Shown here: one piece after another, positions 1 to 8,107 of the stretch
Numbering within the stretch: the stretch's first letter is position 1
Layout of the letters: the number at the start of each line of letters is the position of its first letter
From: Anaerolineae bacterium
Lineage (GTDB): Bacteria > Chloroflexota > Anaerolineae > Aggregatilineales > Phototrophicaceae
DNA length: 64,000 nt
NCBI GenBank assembly: GCA_022820665.1
Contig: JAJEFB010000029.1
Span: 108,951-172,950, forward strand
Direction of reading: 5' to 3'
Notes under the pieces: generated by a model
Databases searched by the model: none
What the model was told of the DNA's origin: nothing
The model's input: only the letters and a program-made list of their open reading frames with translations
Translations under genes and position numbers: made by a program

Positions 1-306
1 CTGAATGGATTCGTCAGCGAATTCCTGATCGTACGCGGATCTTGGCCCGTCTTCACCGGGCTGACGGCCATCGCCATGGTCGGCTTGCTATTCACCGGCG
101 GCTATATTCTCAAGGGGATCCGCGCGGTTCTGCACGGTCCCTTTAACCTGCGCTGGCGAGATTACGACCTGGAATTGACCCCGGCCGAGCTGCTGGGCAT
201 GATACCGCTGATGTTCTTGATGTTGCTCACGGGCGTGTATCCCAACTGGATTCTGCCGACGATCAATGCGACTGTCACCACCTTGTTCGCCGGAATAACG
301 GGCTAG
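1..306 (+). CDS. nuoM: NADH-quinone oxidoreductase subunit M, C-terminal part (5' end outside window)
   Basis: The frame is open from the first base and ends at TAG. The 101 visible residues begin with NGFVSEFLI, which corresponds to the conserved P-G-x-x-x-F-x-x-E-F segment near the end of NuoM. A membrane helix and a final hydrophobic stretch (GMIPLMFLMLLTGVYP) follow. NuoM is one of the antiporter-like, proton-pumping membrane subunits of Complex I. The next gene is also NuoM-type, so this operon carries two M subunits. NuoL is less likely because the tail is short and M-like and lacks the long lateral helix. The family is clear; the exact subunit name is inferred. Confidence 0.85.
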   Translation: MNGFVSEFLIVRGSWPVFTGLTAIAMVGLLFTGGYILKGIRAVLHGPFNLRWRDYDLELTPAELLGMIPLMFLMLLTGVYPNWILPTINATVTTLFAGITG

Positions 307-316
307 GAATGGCATA

Positions 317-2038
317 ATGGATGTAACTGGCTTTTCGGTACTCACGGCGATCATCTTCATTCCCATCATCGCCGGTTTTGTCATTCTCTTTCTGGACAGG
401 AAGAATCGCGACCTGGTGCGCGGCGTGGCGATTACCGCCGCTTCGGCAGTTCTTGCCTTGTCCCTCGCGGTGTTCTTCGGTTACGACAATTATGTCAAGC
501 AAGCCGGCGGCTTGATCGACCAGCAGATGACCATGCTGGCGGGCGGCGGCGATCTCAGCGGCGCGCGGATGTTCGTCGATGCGCTGGCTTTCGAGCAGCG
601 TATCGTCTGGGTGGAATCGCTGGGCATCGCTTATCACGTGGGCGTCGACGGCGTTTCGGCGCCGATGGTCCTGCTCACTGGCATGGTGGCTGTGGCCGGC
701 GTCTTGATCTCTTGGAATATCGAAGACCGCCTGCGCGAATTCATGGCTTTCTTTATGTTCCTGGTCGCCGGCGTTTATGGCGTTTTCATCGCCGTTGACC
801 TCTTCATGCTCTTCTTCTTTTATGAACTGGCGATCTTCCCGATGTACCTGTTGATCGCGGGCTGGGGCTGGGTCAAGTTGCGCGAGTACGCCGCAATGAA
901 GTTGACCTTGTATATCCTGGTTGGATCGGTATTTGCGCTGGTTGGCGCGGTCGCGATGTATTTCGCTGCCGGCGCGTTTTTCTCCGGCAGCGGCGCGGAG
1001 GTCTTCCAAGCCGCAGTCGCCAGCGGCATTTTGCCCGCGGACAGCGCGCCCTACAGTTGGAGCATGGTGCAGTTGACGCTCGCTGCGGAAAACGGCGCTT
1101 TCGCGATTGAGATACTTGGCATCGAAGGCTTGAGCTTCGCGCGCTTCTGGTTCCCCTTCATGTTTATCGGCTTTGGCGTCCTTGCGGGTGTCTTCCCATT
1201 CCATAATTGGTCGCCCGATGGTCATGTCGCCGCGCCCACCGCTGTCTCGATGATCCACGCGGGCGTCTTGATGAAAGTGGGCGCCTTCGCGGCTTTGCGC
1301 GCGGGTGTGCAGTTGCTGCCGGACGGCGCGCAGACGCACTTGCCCTGGATCGTTTTCCTGACCTTGATCAACGTTGTCTACGGCGCGCTGATCGCGTTTC
1401 GACAGCGCGACTTCAAGTATGTCATTGGCTTTTCGTCGGTCAGTCACATGGGTTTGGTGAGCATGGGCTGGGCGACAATGAATCTGACCGGCATGACCGG
1501 AGCGGGCATTCAAATGTTCAGCCATGGCGCGATGACCGCCCTCTTCTTCGGCGTCGTCGGCATGGTCTACGATCGCGCCCATACCCGCGATATACCCAGC
1601 CTGGGCGGATTCATGAAAGTCATGCCCTGGGTGGGCGTGGCTTTCGTAATCGGCGGTTTGACCAGCATGGGCATGCCCGGACTCAGTGGCTTTATCGCCG
1701 AATTCCCCATTTTCCAGGGCATGTGGGCGGCCTCCGAGCAGATCAGCTTGCAGCTAGGCAGCTTCCAGCTTAGCAACTATTACAGCGTGATTGTGATCCT
1801 GTCCGCCCTGGGCATTGTCATCACGGCGGCTTATGTATTGCGCGTGGCCGGGCAGGTCTTCTTCGGCGAGTTTGATGCCGAGCAATTCCACGATGTCGGC
1901 GATATCGCGGCGCCCGACCGCATCGTACTCATTATTTTGGGCGCGCCTCTTATCATATTGGGTTTGTACCCGCCGATCATGGCTCCGATGATCGAATCCG
2001 GCATTCGACCGCTAATCGCCCTCCTGGGAGGTGGCTAG
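317..2038 (+). CDS. nuoM: NADH-quinone oxidoreductase subunit M (second copy)
   Basis: This 573-residue protein has about 14 hydrophobic segments and is an antiporter-like membrane subunit of Complex I. Expected charged residues are present: the Glu in FYELAIFPMYLL and the Lys in the segment HAGVLMKVGAF, which in this family take part in proton transfer. PGLSGFIAEFPIF marks the conserved C-terminal helix. It is somewhat longer than E. coli NuoM (about 509 residues). It starts 10 bases after the preceding NuoM-type gene and its stop directly abuts nuoN, so all three are probably co-transcribed. Two consecutive M-type subunits are known in some Chloroflexota nuo operons. Confidence 0.93.
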   Translation: MDVTGFSVLTAIIFIPIIAGFVILFLDRKNRDLVRGVAITAASAVLALSLAVFFGYDNYVKQAGGLIDQQMTMLAGGGDLSGARMFVDALAFEQRIVWVESLGIAYHVGVDGVSAPMVLLTGMVAVAGVLISWNIEDRLREFMAFFMFLVAGVYGVFIAVDLFMLFFFYELAIFPMYLLIAGWGWVKLREYAAMKLTLYILVGSVFALVGAVAMYFAAGAFFSGSGAEVFQAAVASGILPADSAPYSWSMVQLTLAAENGAFAIEILGIEGLSFARFWFPFMFIGFGVLAGVFPFHNWSPDGHVAAPTAVSMIHAGVLMKVGAFAALRAGVQLLPDGAQTHLPWIVFLTLINVVYGALIAFRQRDFKYVIGFSSVSHMGLVSMGWATMNLTGMTGAGIQMFSHGAMTALFFGVVGMVYDRAHTRDIPSLGGFMKVMPWVGVAFVIGGLTSMGMPGLSGFIAEFPIFQGMWAASEQISLQLGSFQLSNYYSVIVILSALGIVITAAYVLRVAGQVFFGEFDAEQFHDVGDIAAPDRIVLIILGAPLIILGLYPPIMAPMIESGIRPLIALLGGG

Positions 2039-3538
2039 ATGGGTGAATTTGATCTCTGGGCGCAACTGCCGTCGGTCTTGCCGGAAGTCGGCTTGACGGC
2101 GCTCGCGGTGATTGTGCTCTTCGCCGATATCTACGGTTCTATCGCTACCCGCCGCAATGTTGTCTTTGTCTCGGCTGTTGGCATGGCGCTGCTGGCGCTG
2201 GTGCCCTTGATCTGGGTTCCCGATCCCGCCCAATTTGAGAACGGCGTTCTGCTCTGGGGCGGGATGGTCAATTACGATCCGCTCTCGCAGATATTCAAGG
2301 TGATGCTGCTGCTGTCGGGCGCGGTGACCTGTTTGATGGCGCTGGGCGACAAGGGCGTCGGCGACAAGGGCGAGTTCTATTTGATCGTGATCGTTGCCAC
2401 GCTTGGCGGCTTGATGATGTCCAGCGCAAGTGACCTGATCCTGGTCTTTGTGGCGCTGGAGACGCTGTCGATCCCGCTCTACATGTTGGCGAGCTTCCGC
2501 CGCGGCGATTTGCGTTCGGCGGAAGGCGGCATGAAGTACTTCCTCTATGGCGCCTTTGCCTCGGCGATCATGCTCTTCGGTTTCAGCTTGCTCTATGGCT
2601 TCGCCGGCACGACCAATCTGGGCGGCATTGCGGATGCCATGAGCGGCGGATTCGAAGGGGGTTTGGTCGCGGTTATGGCGGCTTTGGTCATGGTAGTGGT
2701 TGGCTTTGGCTTTAAGCTCAGCGCGGTTCCCTTTCACTTTTGGACGCCCGATGTCTACGAAGGCGCGCCCACACCGGTTACCGCATTTGTCAGCGTCTCG
2801 AGCAAGGCGGCCAGCTTTGCCTTGCTGGTACGTTTTCTAACGGCTGTTTTCCCGCCCGATTTAGCGATAGCTGGCGTCATGATCCAGGATTTCTGGGTCA
2901 ACCTGCTGGTTGTGATCGCGATTGTGAGCATGACCCTGGGGAACGTCGTCGCCTTGCGACAAAGCAATATCAAGCGCCTGCTGGCATATTCTTCCATTGC
3001 CCAGGCTGGCTATACCCTAATAGGCGTGGCAGCGCTCCAGGGAATGGATGACAGCCTGGCAGTCGCATCAGTCTCCTTTTACATGTTCATGTATATCTTC
3101 ACCAATCTACTGGTATTCGGCGGCGTGATCCTCTTCATCACGGCTACCGGCAAGGAAGACATCAAAGATCTGGCCGGCTTGAACCGACGCAGTCCCTGGC
3201 TGGCGCTCTTTATCACGATCGGATTGTTGTCCTTGGGGGGCATCCCGCCGGCCGCCGGTTTCTTTGGGAAATTCTTTCTTTTCCAGGCTGCAGTCAAGTC
3301 CAATTTGGTCGGCTTGGCATTGATCGCCGTGGCCAACGCGATCATCGCGCTCTATTACTACCTGGTTGTCATCAAAGTGATGTATGTCGATGTCGGACCG
3401 GATGACGAGATCCCGGTGGGCATCCCGCGCTCATACGCCTGGGCTTTGGGCATCACCGCGAGCATTGTCATCTTGTTGGGCACAATTGCGGTCACGCCGA
3501 TTTACAATTGGGCCGCGCTGGGCGCGAGCGGCCTATAA
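2039..3538 (+). CDS. nuoN: NADH-quinone oxidoreductase subunit N
   Basis: The 499-residue product is the third antiporter-like subunit of Complex I, with about 14 predicted membrane helices. Family signatures include the Glu in the segment FVALETLSIPLYML, the Lys in GFGFKLSAVPFHFWTPDVYEG, and SIAQAGYTLIG. The ATG immediately follows the nuoM stop, and GGGAGGTGG at 2026-2034 is a strong ribosome binding site inside the end of nuoM. This is normally the last gene of a nuo operon. Here the ATP synthase FO genes follow after 97 bases on the same strand. Confidence 0.95.
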   Translation: MGEFDLWAQLPSVLPEVGLTALAVIVLFADIYGSIATRRNVVFVSAVGMALLALVPLIWVPDPAQFENGVLLWGGMVNYDPLSQIFKVMLLLSGAVTCLMALGDKGVGDKGEFYLIVIVATLGGLMMSSASDLILVFVALETLSIPLYMLASFRRGDLRSAEGGMKYFLYGAFASAIMLFGFSLLYGFAGTTNLGGIADAMSGGFEGGLVAVMAALVMVVVGFGFKLSAVPFHFWTPDVYEGAPTPVTAFVSVSSKAASFALLVRFLTAVFPPDLAIAGVMIQDFWVNLLVVIAIVSMTLGNVVALRQSNIKRLLAYSSIAQAGYTLIGVAALQGMDDSLAVASVSFYMFMYIFTNLLVFGGVILFITATGKEDIKDLAGLNRRSPWLALFITIGLLSLGGIPPAAGFFGKFFLFQAAVKSNLVGLALIAVANAIIALYYYLVVIKVMYVDVGPDDEIPVGIPRSYAWALGITASIVILLGTIAVTPIYNWAALGASGL

Positions 3539-3635
3539 TCGTTATGGCAATGGAAAATCGTTTGTGATAAAATTCTCGAATCAAGCTTGGCAAGGACTTC
3601 CGCTGTTGGTTCGCCGATGACAAGTAACGTGAACC

Positions 3636-3905
3636 GTGAAGCCAAATAACAATCCTCTGTCCACCTATGGCTTGGTGGCGGGGGTGGTGGGACAGGTAGG
3701 CTGTTTGATCCTGCTTGTCATTCTGGGAACGATGTTGCTTGGCTGGGGCTTGGACGAGCTTTTCGGGACGCGCCCCACAATGATGTTTGTCATGTTGTTG
3801 GTGAGCGTTCCCATCAGTATTGCGGCGATCTTTTTCTATACCCGGTACAAAGCGAAACAGCTACATGGAAGCGCGGTGCAGAAGGAGGAAGATATAAGTG
3901 AATAG
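3636..3905 (+). CDS. atpI: AtpI/AtpZ-like ATP synthase accessory membrane protein
   Basis: This 89-residue protein has two hydrophobic helices (about residues 11-34 and 47-67) separated by a short turn containing GWGLDELFGTRP, the pattern of the small AtpI/AtpZ-type proteins that precede atpB. Such proteins help assemble the c-ring or handle divalent cations in other bacteria; that role is inferred. The start is a GTG without a strong ribosome binding site. The end overlaps the GTG start of atpB by 8 bases, which implies translational coupling. Confidence 0.75.
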   Translation: MKPNNNPLSTYGLVAGVVGQVGCLILLVILGTMLLGWGLDELFGTRPTMMFVMLLVSVPISIAAIFFYTRYKAKQLHGSAVQKEEDISE

Positions 3906-5316
3906 TTTTTGGAACGGGAAACGCCGGTTCGTCGCCTTGCTCATGTTGCTGGCTGGTGTTTTTGTCGCCTTGCGTGTTCCACCTGTCATACCTTTCATCC
4001 AATTGCCTGGAGAGAACTTCCCCGAGGGTTTTAACGTCCCCTTCACGGATATTCGCTTGACGAATACCTTCGCGGGCTCGGTGATTGTGTGGATTTTGCT
4101 CCTCCTGTTCGTCATTTACGTCTCGCGACGCCGCCCCAAAAGCGGCAACGAGGTTCCGCCGGGCGGCTTCTACAACATGTTTGAGGCGCTGTTCGAAGGC
4201 TTGATGGGCTTTGTCGGAGGCATCGCCGGAGGCAGGCATTTCCGTCTGATCTTCAACATGTTCATGACGATCTTTCTGGTGGTGCTGCTCGCAAACTGGA
4301 TGGAACTCGTGCCCGGCGTCGATACCGTCGGCTTCATCCATCCTCATGTCAAAGAAAAATACGATGTTGACAGCGGCGAATACAAGGTGATCACCACCGA
4401 TGGCTACGAGATCTATCAAGGCTTCTTGGGCATCTCCTACGTCAACGGCCAGTGCGACTGGATCAGCCCGGCTGATGAAGCGGCGGCTGACGAGGCGGCG
4501 CTGGTAGAAGCGAAAGCTGCCGCTGCGGCTGCCGAGCAGGCGTCGATTGAAGACGCCGCTTACGCGCGCTACCAAGCGGCCCACGGCGAACACGGCGAGG
4601 AAACGGACAGTACGGACGCGTCGAGTGATGGCCACGGCGATGACGCGCATAGCTCGGAATCAGGCGAGTCGGATGCGGCCGCTGCTGCTTACGACGAGGT
4701 GCTGGCGGCTCGGGTAGCCGCAAAGCAAGCGCGCGCCGATCGCAGTTGCTATACCGGTGTGGGACCGGTTCCATGGGCGGACGACTATGTTGGCGACGAT
4801 AAAGCCGACAAGAAGAAATCCATCCCGCTGCATCCGGATCCCAGGGGCGAAGAAGCGAAGCTCGTGCCTTGGGTGGTCCTGCCCTTTGTCCGCGTCCCGT
4901 CAACCGACCTGAATATGACGCTGTCGCTCGCCTTGATCTCATTCGTCATGATCCAGTTCATTGGCTTCAAGGCGCTGGGCATTGGCTATCTGACCAAGTT
5001 CTTCAACTTTGGCACACTCTTCAAATCGCCGCTTGGCGGTATTGATGTAGCGGTGGGCTTGCTGGAGTTGATTGGCGATTTCGCCAAGATTCTCTCGTTT
5101 GGCTTCCGTCTTTTGGGCAATATCTTCGCCGGGTCGATCCTGCTCTTTGTCATGAGCTTCCTGGTGCCGATCCTGCCCTGGCCCTTTTTCATCTTGGAGT
5201 TTTTCGTCGGTGTCATACAAGCGCTGGTATTCGCCTTGTTGACCGCGATCTTCATGAATCTGGCAACAGTCAGCCATCATCATGATGATGATCATGACCA
5301 TGCCGAAGCACATTAA
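3898..5316 (+). CDS. atpB: ATP synthase FO subunit a with a large hydrophilic insertion
   Basis: Subunit a forms the proton half-channels of F-type ATP synthase. The GTG start has GAAGGAGGAA at 3881-3890. The product is 472 residues, whereas the family usually has 240-350. Core motifs are intact: NWMELVPG (about 133-140), VPSTDLNMTLSLAL (333-346), and FRLLGN with the essential arginine at Arg404. The extra length lies at about residues 145-328, between NWMELVPG and VPSTDLN, in a loop that by E. coli topology faces the periplasm or outside. It is Ala-, Glu-, Asp- and His-rich and includes two cysteines (186 and 284). The C-terminus ends in a His/Asp tail (about 460-472). Reading frame and core are undisturbed, so this looks like a real insertion, not an assembly error. 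Confidence 0.93.
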   Translation: MNSFWNGKRRFVALLMLLAGVFVALRVPPVIPFIQLPGENFPEGFNVPFTDIRLTNTFAGSVIVWILLLLFVIYVSRRRPKSGNEVPPGGFYNMFEALFEGLMGFVGGIAGGRHFRLIFNMFMTIFLVVLLANWMELVPGVDTVGFIHPHVKEKYDVDSGEYKVITTDGYEIYQGFLGISYVNGQCDWISPADEAAADEAALVEAKAAAAAAEQASIEDAAYARYQAAHGEHGEETDSTDASSDGHGDDAHSSESGESDAAAAAYDEVLAARVAAKQARADRSCYTGVGPVPWADDYVGDDKADKKKSIPLHPDPRGEEAKLVPWVVLPFVRVPSTDLNMTLSLALISFVMIQFIGFKALGIGYLTKFFNFGTLFKSPLGGIDVAVGLLELIGDFAKILSFGFRLLGNIFAGSILLFVMSFLVPILPWPFFILEFFVGVIQALVFALLTAIFMNLATVSHHHDDDHDHAEAH

Positions 5317-5347
5317 CATAGCAAGAAGATAACTGGAGGAAACATCA

Positions 5348-5590
5348 ATGGATCCACAATCAACGATTATCTTGGGTAAAGCGATTGGCGCGGGTCTGGC
5401 GATGATCGGCGCAGCTGGCGGTGGCATCGGCATCGGTCTTGCGGTGGGTGGCGCTGTACAGGCCATGGGACGCAATCCCGATCACACAGCAACCATTCAG
5501 GTCAACATGATCCTCGGCGTGGCCTTCGCGGAAGCGGTTGCCATTTACGCCCTGGTTGTTTCGCTGATTATCCTTTTCGTACTTAGCTAG
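5348..5590 (+). CDS. atpE: ATP synthase FO subunit c
   Basis: This 80-residue hairpin of two helices forms the rotor ring. The first helix contains the glycine-rich segment GAAGGGIGIGLAVGG, followed by the polar loop MGRNPD. The second carries the ion-binding carboxylate Glu62 in the segment GVAFAEAVAIYALV. The Gln of helix 1 typical of sodium-type rings is absent, so proton use is more likely (inference). CTGGAGGAAAC precedes the ATG. It lies 31 bases after atpB and 29 bases before atpF. Confidence 0.96.
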   Translation: MDPQSTIILGKAIGAGLAMIGAAGGGIGIGLAVGGAVQAMGRNPDHTATIQVNMILGVAFAEAVAIYALVVSLIILFVLS

Positions 5591-5619
5591 TTAGTGCGGG
5601 GGACCAACAGGAGAGCATC

Positions 5620-6330
5620 ATGAGCGTACTTGACAATTTGGGCATCAACCCCGGATTGATGCTGATATGGATAATCGCCTTCATCGTTCTGTATACGGTG
5701 ATGACACGGTTCATCTACGACCCCTTGGTGAATATGCTCAACGAGCGGCGCAATCGCATCGCCAAAGGCTTGGAAGATGCGGCCGCCGCGGCGCGGGCGC
5801 GGGAAAACGCCGAAGCGGAAGCCGAAAAGATCCTGGCGCAGGCGCGCGCCGAGGCGCAGAAAGTGATCGACGAGGCGCGCGGCCGCGGCGAAGATGTTGC
5901 CGCCGCGGTCGAACAGGAAGCCCGTCAGGCCGCCGCTAAGATCCAAACCGACGCCCAAACCGAAGCTGCCGCCACGCGCAACGCGGAGTTGGGCAACCTG
6001 CGCGAGCAGGTGCTGAATATCTCAGTTGCCGCGGCCAGCCGCATCTTGGGTGAGAACATCACAAAGACCAGTCAAAAGGCGCTGGTCAACAGCTTCATTG
6101 CCGACCTGCCGGAAGGCGCGCAAGGCATCGGCGGCAGCGTGGAAGTCCTCAGCGCCATGCCGTTGACCGCGGCCGAGCAGAAGAAAATCCAGGGCGAAAT
6201 CGGCGCGGACGAAGTAGATTATCAAGTTGATCCGGAAATCCTGGGTGGCTTGATCGTGCGCTGGCCCGGCGGCATGGTCGACGGCAGCGTCCGTTCGCAA
6301 CTGACCGGCTTGGCTCGCAGCTTGAATTAG
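5620..6330 (+). CDS. atpF: ATP synthase subunit b fused to the C-terminal domain of subunit delta
   Basis: Residues about 10-30 form the b-subunit membrane anchor, followed by a long Ala/Glu/Arg-rich coiled coil (about 40-145). The last 65 residues are not b-like. VLSAMPLTAAEQ (177-188), VDPEILGGLIVRW (203-215) and DGSVRSQLTGL (221-231) match the conserved C-terminal domain of the delta (OSCP) subunit that caps F1. The N-terminal helical domain of delta is missing. The product is therefore a 236-residue peripheral-stalk protein joining stalk and cap. A terminator follows, and atpH, A, G, D and C are not in the window. Mycobacterial b-delta fusions are known but are built differently, with full-length delta. 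Start: ATG with CAGGAGAGC at 5608-5616. Confidence 0.9.
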   Translation: MSVLDNLGINPGLMLIWIIAFIVLYTVMTRFIYDPLVNMLNERRNRIAKGLEDAAAAARARENAEAEAEKILAQARAEAQKVIDEARGRGEDVAAAVEQEARQAAAKIQTDAQTEAAATRNAELGNLREQVLNISVAAASRILGENITKTSQKALVNSFIADLPEGAQGIGGSVEVLSAMPLTAAEQKKIQGEIGADEVDYQVDPEILGGLIVRWPGGMVDGSVRSQLTGLARSLN

Positions 6331-6367
6331 ACTGACCGAGACGCAAAACAGACGCAAAACAATTGAA

Positions 6368-6405
6368 AGACGCGTTGGATGACCTCCAGCGCGTTTGCTT
6401 TTTTC
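6368..6405 (+). terminator. Rho-independent terminator after the nuo-atp genes
   Basis: A 10-bp stem with one G-T pair (6370-6379 with 6385-6394) and a 5-base loop is followed by a T-rich run. It closes the nuo-atp transcript about 40 bases after atpF. Confidence 0.85.
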
Positions 6406-6485
6406 AATATAAACAGTTTCCGGAAATTCATCATAAAATAGGGTAAAGCCTGATTAGGCGCTCATAGCCAAACGCGGGGAGTTTC

Positions 6486-8027
6486 ATGCCCAAGACTTTG
6501 CGCGACCTGCTAGAGTCCATAGCGGAGCGGCATCTGGTCTCCACACAGGGCGACCTCTCCGTCGAGATCACGGACCCGGTCGTGGAATCAAGCCTCGAGG
6601 TTGAGCCCGGGGGAATCTTCGTCGCGCGGAAAGGGCAGTCCAGCGACGGCCACCGCTACATCCCCCAGGCAATCGCGGCGGGTGCAGCCGCCATTGTGGG
6701 GGAAGCTGATTTGGCTGACTTGCTCGTCCCATACGTCCGCGTCCGCGATGCGCAAGCAGTGATCGGACCGCTGGCGGCTGCCTGGCACGATTACCCCTCG
6801 CGGGAGCTGGTTGTGATCGGCGTCACCGGCACCGACGGCAAAACCACGACTTGCCATCTGCTGCACAGTATTCTCAAGCGTGTAACTAACATCAAAGCCG
6901 GTTACATCAGCACTATATCCGCCGACTTCGGCGACGAGACGGTATCGACTGGACTGCATGTCACTACGCCCGGCGCGCCGCAAATCCAAGCCTATCTGGC
7001 GCGGATGATTGCGGCGGGCGTGACTCATTGCATCCTCGAGATGACCAGCCATGGCTTGGCGCAAGGCAGATTGAATGGCGTCGATATTGATGTGGCGGTC
7101 CTGACCAATGTCATGCACGAGCATCTGGACTATCACGAGCTTTGGGAAAACTACCGCGACGCCAAAGCCATCATGTTCAAGATGCTGAATGAGTCCTGGC
7201 GCAAGCCCGCTATCCCGAAGCTCGCGGTGATCAACGCCGATGACGAATCCGCGTCGTATTTTGGCTTGATCAAAGCTGACCGCGCCCGCCGTTACGGCAT
7301 CGATTCCCCGGCGGATTATCGGGCGACTGACATAGATTTCCGACCTGGTGGCGTCGCATTTCGCGTCCAAGATCAGCCAATCGAGATGCGCTTGCTGGGT
7401 GAGTTCAACGTGTCAAACGCCCTGGCTGCCATCGCTGTTGCGACGGAACTTGGCCTATCTTGGTCCGACATTCACGCTGGGATCGCAGCGATTGATTTGC
7501 TTTCCGGCCGCATGGAGCGGATTGATGAGGGCCAGGATTTCATCGCTATGGTCGACTTCGCGCATACGCCCAACGCGCTCCGACGCGCGTTGAGAGCGGG
7601 CCGGCGGATGCTGTCGCCCGGCAAACGGTTGATCGCGGTCTTTGGCAGCGCCGGATTGCGCGATGTGGAAAAACGCCGGATCATGGCGGAAACGTCGGCG
7701 CAACTGGCGGACTTGACGGTCTTAACCGCCGAAGATCCGCGCACGGAGTCGCTCGACGATATCCTGGAGATGATGGCGGAAGGATGCCGGGCAAAAGGCG
7801 CTATCGAAGGCGAGAGCTTTATCCGCGTGCCCGACCGCGGCGAAGCGATCTTCCGCGCTTGTCAATTGGCGCGCTGCGGCGATTTGGTGATGGCTTGCGG
7901 CAAGGGCCATGAGCAGAGCATGTGCTTTGGCGCTACCGAGCACCCCTGGGACGATCGCGAGGCACTGCGCTCGGCTTTGCGGGGTAAGCCGCTGGCGACC
8001 TTGCCGACCGCCAAGTCGGGAAGATGA
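6486..8027 (+). CDS. murE: UDP-N-acetylmuramyl-tripeptide synthetase (Mur ligase, MurE type)
   Basis: This cytoplasmic ATP-dependent ligase adds the third residue to the peptidoglycan stem peptide. The order is N-terminal UDP-binding domain, ATP-binding loop VTGTDGKTTT (113-122), central domain, and C-terminal domain. Position 416-419 reads EDPR, where diaminopimelate-specific enzymes have DNPR; the specificity arginine is kept, so a diamino acid substrate is likely but not certain. Length (513) is normal. The P-loop has TDG where many MurE have TNG. GCGGGGA lies upstream of the ATG. The gene is monocistronic here and not within a division/cell-wall cluster. Confidence 0.9.
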   Translation: MPKTLRDLLESIAERHLVSTQGDLSVEITDPVVESSLEVEPGGIFVARKGQSSDGHRYIPQAIAAGAAAIVGEADLADLLVPYVRVRDAQAVIGPLAAAWHDYPSRELVVIGVTGTDGKTTTCHLLHSILKRVTNIKAGYISTISADFGDETVSTGLHVTTPGAPQIQAYLARMIAAGVTHCILEMTSHGLAQGRLNGVDIDVAVLTNVMHEHLDYHELWENYRDAKAIMFKMLNESWRKPAIPKLAVINADDESASYFGLIKADRARRYGIDSPADYRATDIDFRPGGVAFRVQDQPIEMRLLGEFNVSNALAAIAVATELGLSWSDIHAGIAAIDLLSGRMERIDEGQDFIAMVDFAHTPNALRRALRAGRRMLSPGKRLIAVFGSAGLRDVEKRRIMAETSAQLADLTVLTAEDPRTESLDDILEMMAEGCRAKGAIEGESFIRVPDRGEAIFRACQLARCGDLVMACGKGHEQSMCFGATEHPWDDREALRSALRGKPLATLPTAKSGR

Positions 8028-8107
8028 TGCCGATAGCGGTTGAGGCGCCTGTGTTTAGCGTGAGCGTCCCGCCATTTGCCGATCAGCATATTAGGTAGAG
8101 TCACTGG

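Noticed and set aside
275..1582. Long minus-strand open frame opposite nuoM
   Set aside because: Antisense shadow of a membrane protein gene, with His/Gln/Asp-rich nonsense translation.
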